From assembly GCA_011322755.1 (NCBI GenBank), contig DRLZ01000151.1, forward strand, positions 1-12,050: a DNA stretch of 12,050 nucleotides. Direction: 5' to 3'. The notes beneath the pieces are model-generated. The model was not told where the DNA came from. It worked only from the letters and a program-made list of their open reading frames with translations, and searched no databases. Both the position numbers and the translations under genes were made by a program. This DNA is from Crenotrichaceae bacterium (lineage in GTDB: Bacteria; Pseudomonadota; Gammaproteobacteria; Methylococcales; DRLZ01). How positions within the stretch are numbered: the stretch's first letter is position 1; the number at the start of each line of letters is the position of its first letter. Positions 1-5,794 of the stretch are shown one piece after another.

Positions 1-443
1 ACAACACGAATTCCATTTCCGACCGCACCACGAATCACAAGAATATCACTTCCCGTCAAGGGGGAAATCATTCCTGCAGGGAGTGCCGGGTTCCAGCTGC
101 TTATTAAAGCTTCATAACCTTCAATTGCCACATCAAATCTGTACAAAAAAGAACCTGGGGTATTTAAATTATTTGTGACACTTCCGGGTCTTCTGGAATT
201 ACACCCTGAATAGCCAGTTTGGCGTATCGAGTTGCTTAATAAATCAAAAATAAATCGTGCATTTTCCTGCATCCTGGCCTGCGATTCTTGCAAACGGTAG
301 GCTTGTTTACTGCTAATAAACATTTGGACCACGCCACCAATCAACACAACACTAATCGTCATTGCAATCAACAATTCAACCAGAGTAAAACCAGCAGTCT
401 GCTTTAACCCGATTGTGTCTAAATCAAACGCTATACGTGTCAT
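1..443 (-). CDS. pilW: type IV pilus minor pilin PilW, N-terminal part (cut by window edge)
   Basis: The frame runs from an ATG at 443 to the left edge of the window without a stop (147 codons seen), so the C-terminal part lies outside. The N-terminus has a prepilin leader ending in Gly18 followed by FTLVELLIAMTI: a class III signal with the Glu at position +5, then a hydrophobic helix to about residue 40. Further on, RQTGYSGC (about residues 76-83) matches the conserved region of PilW proteins. PilW is a minor pilin that, with FimT/FimU, PilV and PilX, builds the pilus-tip priming complex in the inner membrane after processing by PilD. The start overlaps the pilV stop as ATGA (443-440), which indicates translational coupling. 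The family assignment rests on leader, order and the Cys motif and is fairly sure. Confidence 0.86.
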   Translation of the reverse strand, partial: MTRIAFDLDTIGLKQTAGFTLVELLIAMTISVVLIGGVVQMFISSKQAYRLQESQARMQENARFIFDLLSNSIRQTGYSGCNSRRPGSVTNNLNTPGSFLYRFDVAIEGYEALISSWNPALPAGMISPLTGSDILVIRGAVGNGIRV

Positions 444-967
444 ACCTGAATGCTTGTGACAAAGCGAAAATTTGTTGCGCCATCATCATTTGACCACCAG
501 ATCTTAATCGCATACTGGCTTCCCAGCCCATCACAAGCATGTGTGCCTGGGACTCCATCTTCCGGGGTGCTATCAATACAAATTGTTGCTGAAGAATTTG
601 GCAACTGATTGGCAACAGAAGTAGGACTTGAACGACTTAACCATTCGTACACGTCATTACTTGCCATCTGAGCAGGTGTACAAGCGCTGGTAGATAAACA
701 TGACGATACCCGTGTCGCTGTCGGTAAATTATAAGCTCCTGATAGTACCGCTGACTTGTTAGCACGCATACGATTACCAATATCATAAGCAAGCTGTGTC
801 GCAATTGATCGTTGGTAAGCATCCTGGTTATACCGCAAACTGGTTAATTGCAATTTTGACAACCCTAGCAAGCCAATTGAAATAACAACGATAGAAACCA
901 TTATTTCTATCAGGGTAAATCCATTAACCCGGGTTTTGACTTGATTATCTAATATGATTCGTTTCAT
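440..967 (-). CDS. pilV: type IV pilus minor pilin / modification protein PilV
   Basis: A 175-residue protein with the prepilin cleavage site after Gly16 (RVNG, then FTLIEIMVSIVVISIGLLGL), Glu at +5 and one N-terminal hydrophobic helix. The segment LSKLQLTSLRYNQDAYQRS, followed by a Asp-x-x-Asn-Arg-Met-Arg-Ala-Asn stretch (about 46-70), is the usual PilV signature. Four cysteines sit in the globular part (SCLSTSAC, TIC, HAC), enough for two disulfides in the periplasm. PilV is one of the minor pilins needed for pilus assembly. It lies 8 nt after fimT and overlaps pilW by 4 nt, so the three genes form one operon. Length is normal for the family. No strong Shine-Dalgarno is seen directly before the ATG; AGGA lies rather far upstream inside the end of fimT, so coupling to fimT is likely. 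Confidence 0.88.
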   Translation of the reverse strand: MKRIILDNQVKTRVNGFTLIEIMVSIVVISIGLLGLSKLQLTSLRYNQDAYQRSIATQLAYDIGNRMRANKSAVLSGAYNLPTATRVSSCLSTSACTPAQMASNDVYEWLSRSSPTSVANQLPNSSATICIDSTPEDGVPGTHACDGLGSQYAIKIWWSNDDGATNFRFVTSIQV

Positions 968-975
968 GGATACAA

Positions 976-1500
976 CTAACCAATCCTGATACGACCAGTA
1001 TTCGACATAATTCGTGTTTTTGAGTATCCAGCTCCCCGTGAATCAGTAAATACAAAAGTCCCCGCAAAACCATAAGCAAAACCTTGAGAAGTAAAGGTGA
1101 CACGATTGTTATCGTATGTCAGCGTAATCCCAACACCTAATTCAGGGTTAACACGAATAATTTCTTCGCCTGAATTAACTGTTCCATCACGATTTGAATC
1201 TGCAAATACAATCCAACCCTGTTGCCAACTGCCAGTATTATTACAATTCGTACCTGCAGTATTTTTCTTGCAAATCGTCACATCATCACCGCGCTTGATT
1301 GCCTCAAAACGCGCAAGGTTCAAATCAGCCACGAGTCGGTTCAAATCAGTCGTCATTCGATTTTCCAGTACGATATTCTGAAATCCAGGAACAGCCATTG
1401 TCAGAAGTATTGAAGAAACTGACAAAGCGACAATCAACTCTATCAATGAAAAACCACTCCCTTTTGTTACTGACGTAAAAAAAAGATCTTTACTTACCAT
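976..1500 (-). CDS. fimT: type IV pilus minor pilin of the FimT/FimU (GspH) family
   Basis: Prepilin leader ending KGSG, cleaved before FSLIELIVALSVSSILLTMA, with Glu at +5. The rest fits the GspH/FimT domain: RLVADLNLARFEAIKRGDDV, then TIC and NC (a likely disulfide pair nine residues apart), then WQQGWIVFADSNRDG and GEEIIR, and a C-terminal TGRIRIG typical of FimT proteins. It is a minor pilin that begins pilus assembly. It is the first gene of the fimT-pilV-pilW operon. I chose the ATG at 1500 because it gives a 16-residue leader, with AGAG nine bases before it. An in-frame ATG at 1521 would add seven residues and has an equally weak ribosome site, so the start is uncertain. FimT versus FimU cannot be separated from sequence alone. 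Confidence 0.85.
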   Translation of the reverse strand: MVSKDLFFTSVTKGSGFSLIELIVALSVSSILLTMAVPGFQNIVLENRMTTDLNRLVADLNLARFEAIKRGDDVTICKKNTAGTNCNNTGSWQQGWIVFADSNRDGTVNSGEEIIRVNPELGVGITLTYDNNRVTFTSQGFAYGFAGTFVFTDSRGAGYSKTRIMSNTGRIRIG

Positions 1501-1582
1501 AATGGAATTCTCTTGAATCATACTTGCCCACTCTATTATTCATACAAAGAGTGTAGACAATTTTAATGTGAGCACCAAACTG

Positions 1583-1611
1583 ATTACATAAAAAGCTACG
1601 AATTGTTACAA
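1583..1611 (-). promoter_or_regulatory. possible sigma-70 promoter of the fimT-pilV-pilW operon
   Basis: On the minus strand TTGTAA (1611-1606) and TGTAAT (1588-1583) are separated by 17 bp. They match the -35 and -10 consensus at 4 and 5 of 6 positions. Transcription would begin near 1576, leaving a leader of about 55-75 nt before fimT. The site lies between fimT and the insertion sequence, so the IS has not removed it. This is a by-eye match. Confidence 0.4.
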
Positions 1612-1647
1612 AATCAATAGCATCTAGTTTCATAAATAAATAACTGT

Positions 1648-1672
1648 CATGCAAATACGTTTAAGCTGCATG
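1648..1672. repeat. 6-bp inverted repeat upstream of the pilin promoter
   Basis: CATGCA at 1648-1653 and TGCATG at 1667-1672 are perfect inverted copies around a 13-nt centre, between the putative fimT promoter and the IS. It could be a regulator site or chance. No poly-T follows, so it is not a terminator. Confidence 0.25.
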
Positions 1673-1704
1673 TTTATGTCTGAGTATTATCCACCTATTG
1701 ACAT

Positions 1705-1729
1705 TGTAATGGTCGACTAAACCCGGACA
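1705..1729 (+). repeat. left terminal inverted repeat of the IS3-family element
   Basis: Matches the complement of 2939-2963 at 23 of 25 positions. The matched blocks are TGTAAT, then one mismatch, GTCGACTAAACCC, one mismatch, GACA. The similarity continues weakly for several more bases. Confidence 0.85.
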
Positions 1730-1751
1730 TATCTAAAGACAGATTTATAAT
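1724..1751 (+). promoter_or_regulatory. possible IS transposase promoter
   Basis: CGGACA (1724-1729) and a perfect TATAAT (1746-1751) are spaced by 16 bp, just inside the left terminal repeat and directly before orfA. The -35 box overlaps the terminal repeat, so transposase bound there could repress its own promoter. Identified by eye. Confidence 0.45.
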
Positions 1752-1768
1752 GTCATATAGAGGTGACT

Positions 1769-2083
1769 ATGAGCAAACAAATACAACACAAACGACCAAA
1801 ATATACACTTGAATTCAAGCTAGATGTCGCCAAGTTAGTTCTTGAGCAAGGCTATACTCACCAGCAAGCGGCAAATAACCTAGGGATTTCCCTTAGTGCC
1901 ATTGGTCGCAGGGTGAGAGCAGAACGTCGCCCTGGTGCTAAACCGACAACTGATCAGCCATCACGATTGAATCTGTCGGGTCAAGCAGAACTCACGCGGT
2001 TACGACAAGAAAACGAGCAGTTACGGATGGAGCGTGAAATCCTAAAAAAGGCAGCCGTCTTCTTTGCGAACAAAGTCGATTAA
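1769..2083 (+). CDS. IS3-family transposase OrfA (DNA-binding subunit)
   Basis: A 104-residue protein. Residues about 12-50 form the helix-turn-helix (FKLDVAKLVLEQGYTHQQAA, then NNLGISLSAIGR) that recognises the IS ends. Residues about 70-104 carry a leucine-zipper-like heptad region, LRQENEQLRMEREILKKAAV, used for dimerisation. This is the standard OrfA architecture and length. I chose ATG 1769 rather than GTG 1763 because GAGG (1760-1763) sits five bases before it and would overlap the GTG. The frame is intact. The family usually has a Trp after the HTH (GRW); here it is Arg (GRR), a possible sign of early decay. OrfA alone normally acts as a repressor, and as part of OrfAB after a -1 frameshift. 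Confidence 0.9.
   Translation: MSKQIQHKRPKYTLEFKLDVAKLVLEQGYTHQQAANNLGISLSAIGRRVRAERRPGAKPTTDQPSRLNLSGQAELTRLRQENEQLRMEREILKKAAVFFANKVD
2044..2050 (+). promoter_or_regulatory. programmed -1 ribosomal frameshift site (A6G) between orfA and orfB
   Basis: The heptamer A AAA AAG lies in the orfA reading frame with codons AAA AAG at 2045-2050, the classic IS3-family slip sequence. After a -1 shift the frame reads on from 2050 without a stop into orfB, so an OrfAB fusion could be made. I did not find a clear stimulatory stem-loop behind it. Confidence 0.7.
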
Positions 2084-2121
2084 AGTACGGGTTTATTCGT
2101 GAGCAAGAGAAGACCTATCCA

Positions 2122-2933
2122 GTGATTGTTTTATGTCGGGTAATGCAGGTTAGCACGAGTGCCTATTATGCATGGAAAAATCAACCTGAGCGGACTGAAA
2201 AAACACAGCAAAAAAAGAGACTTGAGGATAAAACACGTGAATTATTTGAGATGAGCAAACACAGTTACGGTACGCGGCGGTTATCCGATGCCTTAAACAA
2301 AGCAGGCTATCAAGCAGGACGCGATAAAGTCCGCCGACTGATGAAACAACTGGGCTTGGAAGTACACTATCCAAAGCGATTTAAAGTGACGACCGATAGC
2401 GATCATCATGAGACAATTTCACCGAACACGCTTAATCGGCAGTTTGAAGTGGGCTCCCCAAATACCGTTTGGACAACCGATATCACGTACATTTGGACGC
2501 TTGAGGGATGGCTCTATTTAGCCGTTGTCATTGATTTATTCTCTCGCCAGGTTGTCGGCTGGGCGATCACTGATCACATACGAGCATCACTGTGTGTGAG
2601 CGCATTGTAATTGCCTTTTGGCGACGTCAGCCTGAACAGGGTTTACTTCACCACTCAGACCATGGCAGTCAATATGCAAGCCAGGACTATCGCAAACATC
2701 TGGGCATGATGAAGATGCAACAGAGTATGAGCCGCAAAGGGAATTGTTGGGATAATGCCCCGACAGAGTGCTTTTTTAGGAGTTTGAAATATGAACAGTT
2801 CAGAACCAAGGAGGCTGCAAAACTCAGTATTATTGATTATTTAGCATTTTATAATGGCGTACGAACTCACTCAATATTAAACGATCAAACACCATTAGAG
2901 TTCGAGCAAGATTTTTATAGAAAACCAGGCTAA
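2122..2933 (+). pseudogene. IS3-family transposase OrfB (DDE catalytic subunit), frameshifted
   Basis: Two frames together make one OrfB. Frame 1 (GTG 2122 to stop 2610) carries the HTH_21-like region (SKHSYGTRRLSDALNKAGYQ) and the first catalytic Asp in WTTDITYI. Frame 2 (to 2933) carries the second Asp in LLHHSDHGSQYAS and the Glu in NCWDNAPTECFFRSLK. In intact relatives the break region reads like DHIR-x-SL-VC, then AFWRRQP. Here CACTGTGTGTGAG places the two halves one frame apart, consistent with loss of one base from an original CTGGTGTGTG. The frame also stays open upstream to the A6G site at 2050, as needed for the OrfAB fusion. With the triad split the enzyme should be inactive, unless the shift is a sequencing error. 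Confidence 0.85.
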
Positions 2934-2938
2934 ACATG

Positions 2939-2963
2939 TGTCTGGGTTTAGTCGACAATTACA
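2939..2963 (-). repeat. right terminal inverted repeat of the IS3-family element
   Basis: Inverted partner of 1705-1729 with two mismatches in 25. It lies six bases after the orfB stop codon, as expected for the compact right end of IS3 elements. Confidence 0.85.
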
Positions 2964-3228
2964 ACAGTCGCTTTTTTTAAGATGTCTTTCTCCATCTGCA
3001 AGCGCTTCTCCTGGCTCTTCAGTTTCCTGATCTCTTCCTGTTCGGGGAGGGGTCAATTTGCCAGCCCCCCGAAAAGCCTGTCCGTCACCAGCCTGATGTT
3101 CTTTCACCCAGCATATTGGCACTAACACCATGACTTCTGGCCGCTTCTGTCCGGCTATATTCTTGATCAATGAGCAGGCTGACCGCACCCAGTTCACACT
3201 CTTTCGAATAGTTCTTTCGTATCGTCAT
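2964..3228 (-). pseudogene. orfA remnant of a second IS3-type element, two frameshifts, truncated
   Basis: From an ATG at 3228 the minus strand reads MTIRKNYSKECELGAVSLLI, then DQEYSRTEAARSHGVSANML, a typical IS3-type OrfA N-terminus with HTH. A shift near 3110-3120 moves to WVKEHQAGDGQAFRGAGKLT. A second shift near 3045-3055 moves to PEQEEIRKLKSQEKRLQMEK, then DILKKATV, the usual zipper region of OrfA. The sequence ends at the right terminus of the neighbouring IS, which has cut it off. The two proteins differ clearly from the OrfA at 1769-2083, so this is a different element. GGGGAAAG before the ATG is a reasonable ribosome site. The rest of the element is not found on the other side of the IS. 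Confidence 0.8.
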
Positions 3229-3239
3229 TTCTGCTTTCC

Positions 3240-3266
3240 CCAGTTAAGATAACTCTCTTTAACTGG
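3240..3266. repeat. perfect 8-bp inverted repeat in front of the orfA remnant
   Basis: CCAGTTAA (3240-3247) and TTAACTGG (3259-3266) are exact inverted copies around an 11-nt loop, about 12 bases before the ATG at 3228. It probably belongs to the end or leader of the decayed IS. The outer end of that IS could not be fixed; the stretch up to about 3290 is a candidate. Confidence 0.5.
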
Positions 3267-3668
3267 TATGTAAAATCCATTAGACCACGTCAATACGAAG
3301 ATGACGTTGTTATCAAACTGCGATTTCATACACTTGAATTAGCGCAGGTTCAGCGTATGTTATTTCTCAATTATTTTGATCTGAATCGTTGTGCCAGGCA
3401 CATCCTTCGATGGAATCATTAAAACAGGCACTTGACCATGAAATAATCGCAAAATGGATTCTTTGATTCATCAGACACTCATGAGGATTTGATTTATCAG
3501 ATAGCGAGAATGGAGACGAATTATCGCACTAGGGTTCGATTCCTGAATTGTTATTTTATTGAAGTGTATTCTCTTGGTTGAGACAGGTAAGTCTAGGATA
3601 CAACTCTAATTATCAGATGCGAGTTTAAAGATTACGCTAAATTAACTGTAAGCACATGATTTGTAATG
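3267..3668. other. no intact gene; decayed sequence with weak coding-like segments
   Basis: No complete gene is visible. Three open plus-strand segments look faintly protein-like: 3261-3422, with RPRQYEDDVVIKLRFHT; 3410-3466, with ESLKQALDHEIIAKWIL; and 3447-3581, with DLIYQIARMETNYRTRVRF. They alternate between two frames, as expected of a frameshifted pseudogene, but I cannot name a family, and stretches of this length also arise by chance. The sequence lies next to an IS remnant, so a transposase relic is a fair guess only. Confidence 0.3.
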
Positions 3669-3835
3669 TATAATGGTGCTGACCTGAGGCGCCATTTGAA
3701 CATCTAACACAATCCATCAAATCCCATAAACCAGCGTCATTGCTGGTTGATTTATGCCTGTCTGTCTATACTGGATTCTACTGGAGAAATACTGACGACC
3801 TCATAAAGTGGGGTCTTGTTTGGGGTAATTTATAG
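3669..3835. other. non-coding stretch with a TATAAT box and two small dyads
   Basis: TATAAT at 3669-3674 could be a -10 box but has only a weak -35 (CTGTAA, 3646-3651, 17 bp away). Behind it are an exact 7-bp inverted repeat, AACCAGC/GCTGGTT (3729-3748, loop GTCATT), and a weaker dyad at 3797-3815. No gene is recognisable. It could be the leader of the downstream propeller gene, but transcription from here is unproven. Confidence 0.3.
3797..3815 (+). terminator. weak terminator-like hairpin
   Basis: GACCTCA (3797-3803) can pair with TGGGGTC (3809-3815), with one G-U pair and a 5-nt loop, followed by TTGTTT. The T-run is poor, so termination, if any, would be inefficient. Confidence 0.2.
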
Positions 3836-3967
3836 ACAAGTGGTATAACATGGCATTATAAGACTCGAAAGTTAGGGAAGCCAGGCGACTGGCAAACGTT
3901 ACAAGATTTTGATGGAAAAGGTTTGTATCTGGAAGAGACAGTGACCGGTTCAAGAAGCTGTAGGTGA
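3836..3967 (+). pseudogene. possible 3' remnant of an unknown gene upstream of the propeller gene
   Basis: A 43-codon frame without any in-frame ATG begins after a TAG at 3833-3835 and ends in TGA 3965-3967. It contains KLGKPGDWQTLQDFDGKGLY, then LEETVTGSRSC. The composition looks like real protein, and its stop overlaps the next start codon as TGATG, a common arrangement for coupled genes. I infer that it is the end of an operon partner whose front part was lost in the IS-rich region. I do not recognise the family. The frame is short enough to arise by chance. Confidence 0.3.
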
Positions 3968-5700
3968 TGAATTGCAAAGCTATCCATAAGCACCATTACC
4001 CTAAAAAACTGGTTGCTAGTCAAATCGGTATTGTTTTATGTGTGATTTCTTTGGCAGTATCACAGCAAGCTATGAGTGACAAGCTTCCTGTTCTGTTGAA
4101 TCATATCTATCCGTCGAACGTTCATTCATCAATAAAATTTGACGCTCCAATACTGGCATCGCCATTACTTGATTTAACGCCATCAAAACCTCAACTGATT
4201 ATCCCGGTTACCGATGGTATTGTATCTTTTCTAGATGCTGAAACAGGGAGTAATAATGGACAAGTTACATTGCCTGCATCCCCCGGGTTACGTATTCTGA
4301 TTATGTCGACACCTGTACAAATTGATCGCAACTTGATTGTTTTGTATCAAACGCTGGGTAAAAAAGGACGTGAAAGTCACCGTCTTGCGGTGATTGATCT
4401 TGCGACTCGACAATTAAATTCAGCTTTTTCTATTCTGGAACTCAATGCTGAACTGCCACAGGCTGACGGTAAATCAGTAGTCAAATTCAATCCAGCACAC
4501 GCTTTTTCACATTCAACTGTTGTTTATGCCCATAAAGCAGAGTCGAAATCAGGGTTTCTCTATGCTGCTTTTGGAAATGCAGCTGATATACAACCATTTC
4601 ATGGGTGGTTGTTTGAAATCGATCTGGATGCATGGAAACAAAACGGTACGAAAGCTGCCGTTAAAAGTGTGCTGGTGACGACGCCTGAAAGTCAATGTAA
4701 GGTCTCAGCTAAATACGGTACGAGAGAAATGATTTGTGCTGGTGGTATCTGGACACCAGCCGGCCCCCAGGTTTTATATCAGAAGGATGATTATGCGTTG
4801 CTGGTCCCGACAGGAAACGGTCAGGTCAACCTGGCCAGACACGATTATGCAAACAGTTTGATGCGGGTAAAGCCCGGGCTGCAGTTTGATCCACAATGTA
4901 ATCGTGAGTTTTGCAAATCGTTTAACCCAGCGAAACCTTCGCTGGCGTGTATTGAGTCGTGTAAAAATCTGTTTATTCCCCGGTTAAAAGCGGGTGATAA
5001 GCCGTTAAGACCTGGAACAGGTGATTGTGATCAGCGTACTTTCTGGGAATGTCTTGCATGGATGGATTACGACCTGGGTGCAAATGCGCCTGTTATTGTT
5101 AACATCAGCGCTCAGCAATCGGTGATTGTTCAGGCGGGAAAAGACGGCGCAGCTTATCTTCTGGATGCGAATCATCTTGGAACCATGTATGACCGCATTC
5201 AATTAGTTGATACTTGTGGGACAAAACTGGATCCGTGCAAGCTCGATTGGCGTGGAATGATGGTGACACAGCCAGCTGTTTCAATGCTTGGTCAGATACC
5301 CGTAGTCATTTTTCCGACATTCGTTTCCGATGAAACACATGCAGCAGGTTTGATTGCTGTACAAATTCTTGTTCAAGACGGCAAGCCATATTTCAAACCA
5401 TTTTGGCAGTTTCCAGACCCTGAAAGTCCGAATGCTACGAAAACTTTTCGCAGCCCACCAGGCTTGCCAGTGATGACACACCTATCTAAGCATGGTGATG
5501 TTATCTGGATCGTTGATATTGGCAAGACGGGGACGCTATACGGTGTGCGGATTGATGATGGAAAACTGATTGCCAGAACATCACTTGTCGGGACAGGGGT
5601 TCCATTGTCGCGACCAATTGCGTTTGGTAACCGGCTGTATATGACATCAAGTCAATCTGGAAAAAAGCAGAGCTGGGTAGAGAGTATCCAATATCAATGA
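3967..5700 (+). CDS. exported PQQ-like beta-propeller protein with ten cysteines, function unknown
   Basis: A 577-residue protein. Residues about 13-37 form a Sec signal (KK, a hydrophobic run IGIVLCVISLAV, a small-residue end near QQAMSD), so it should be periplasmic or surface-exposed. The body shows propeller-blade motifs of the quinoprotein/PQQ-like type: DGIVSFLDAETG (about 84-95), HGWLFEIDL (212-220), LVPTGNGQ (279-286), AGKDGAAYLLDANHLG (390-405), GTLYGVRIDDGKL (near 519-531). Ten cysteines lie between about 244 and 424 (244, 257, 311, 316, 328, 332, 354, 362, 417, 424), enough for five disulfides. No catalytic motif is recognised, so cofactor binding is unproven. I prefer ATG 3967 over GTG 3964 because it makes a TGATG overlap with the upstream frame; no good Shine-Dalgarno is present. 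The gene converges with tgpA and has no intact operon partner here. Confidence 0.72.
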   Translation: MNCKAIHKHHYPKKLVASQIGIVLCVISLAVSQQAMSDKLPVLLNHIYPSNVHSSIKFDAPILASPLLDLTPSKPQLIIPVTDGIVSFLDAETGSNNGQVTLPASPGLRILIMSTPVQIDRNLIVLYQTLGKKGRESHRLAVIDLATRQLNSAFSILELNAELPQADGKSVVKFNPAHAFSHSTVVYAHKAESKSGFLYAAFGNAADIQPFHGWLFEIDLDAWKQNGTKAAVKSVLVTTPESQCKVSAKYGTREMICAGGIWTPAGPQVLYQKDDYALLVPTGNGQVNLARHDYANSLMRVKPGLQFDPQCNREFCKSFNPAKPSLACIESCKNLFIPRLKAGDKPLRPGTGDCDQRTFWECLAWMDYDLGANAPVIVNISAQQSVIVQAGKDGAAYLLDANHLGTMYDRIQLVDTCGTKLDPCKLDWRGMMVTQPAVSMLGQIPVVIFPTFVSDETHAAGLIAVQILVQDGKPYFKPFWQFPDPESPNATKTFRSPPGLPVMTHLSKHGDVIWIVDIGKTGTLYGVRIDDGKLIARTSLVGTGVPLSRPIAFGNRLYMTSSQSGKKQSWVESIQYQ

Positions 5701-5794
5701 CAGCGATTTAATCATTGTTGAGCTCATGCTGTTTTCTTGCGAATTTTAGGTTCGACTGGCGGAGATAGATTAGCTGTTCGACACAATCAAATTG

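Larger units (their letters stand above)
1705..2963 (+). mobile_element. IS3-family insertion sequence, about 1259 bp, transposase frameshifted
   Basis: Two overlapping transposase frames (orfA, orfB) lie between imperfect terminal inverted repeats at 1705-1729 and 2939-2963. The element begins TGTAAT and ends ATTACA, giving the TG...CA termini usual for the IS3 family. Length, orfA/orfB order, the A6G slip site and the DDE transposase all fit IS3. OrfB is broken by a frameshift near 2592-2610, so this copy should not move by itself. No clear target-site duplication is present: with symmetric ends the flanks are CAT (1702-1704) and ACA (2964-2966). The right flank is inside another IS orfA, while the left flank is not its continuation, so the element marks a rearranged junction. 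Confidence 0.9.

Noticed and set aside
1097..1381. Plus-strand open frame of 94 codons
   Set aside because: Entirely antisense to fimT, which has clear pilin features; no ribosome site or recognisable domain.
1698..1703. Perfect TTGACA box directly at the left IS end
   Set aside because: No -10 box lies 16-18 bp behind it; the sequence at that distance is part of the IS terminal repeat (ACCCGG).
3525..3550. GGTTCGATTCC, resembling the T-loop of a tRNA, possibly an integration scar
   Set aside because: The flanking bases do not form the five-base T stem or an acceptor stem, and no CCA or D-arm is found.
5701..5794. Terminator between the convergent propeller gene and tgpA
   Set aside because: ACAAT/ATTGT near 5783-5795 is a 5-bp stem without a T-run on either strand, and the direct repeat GTTCGAC at about 5751 and 5776 is too short to mean anything.
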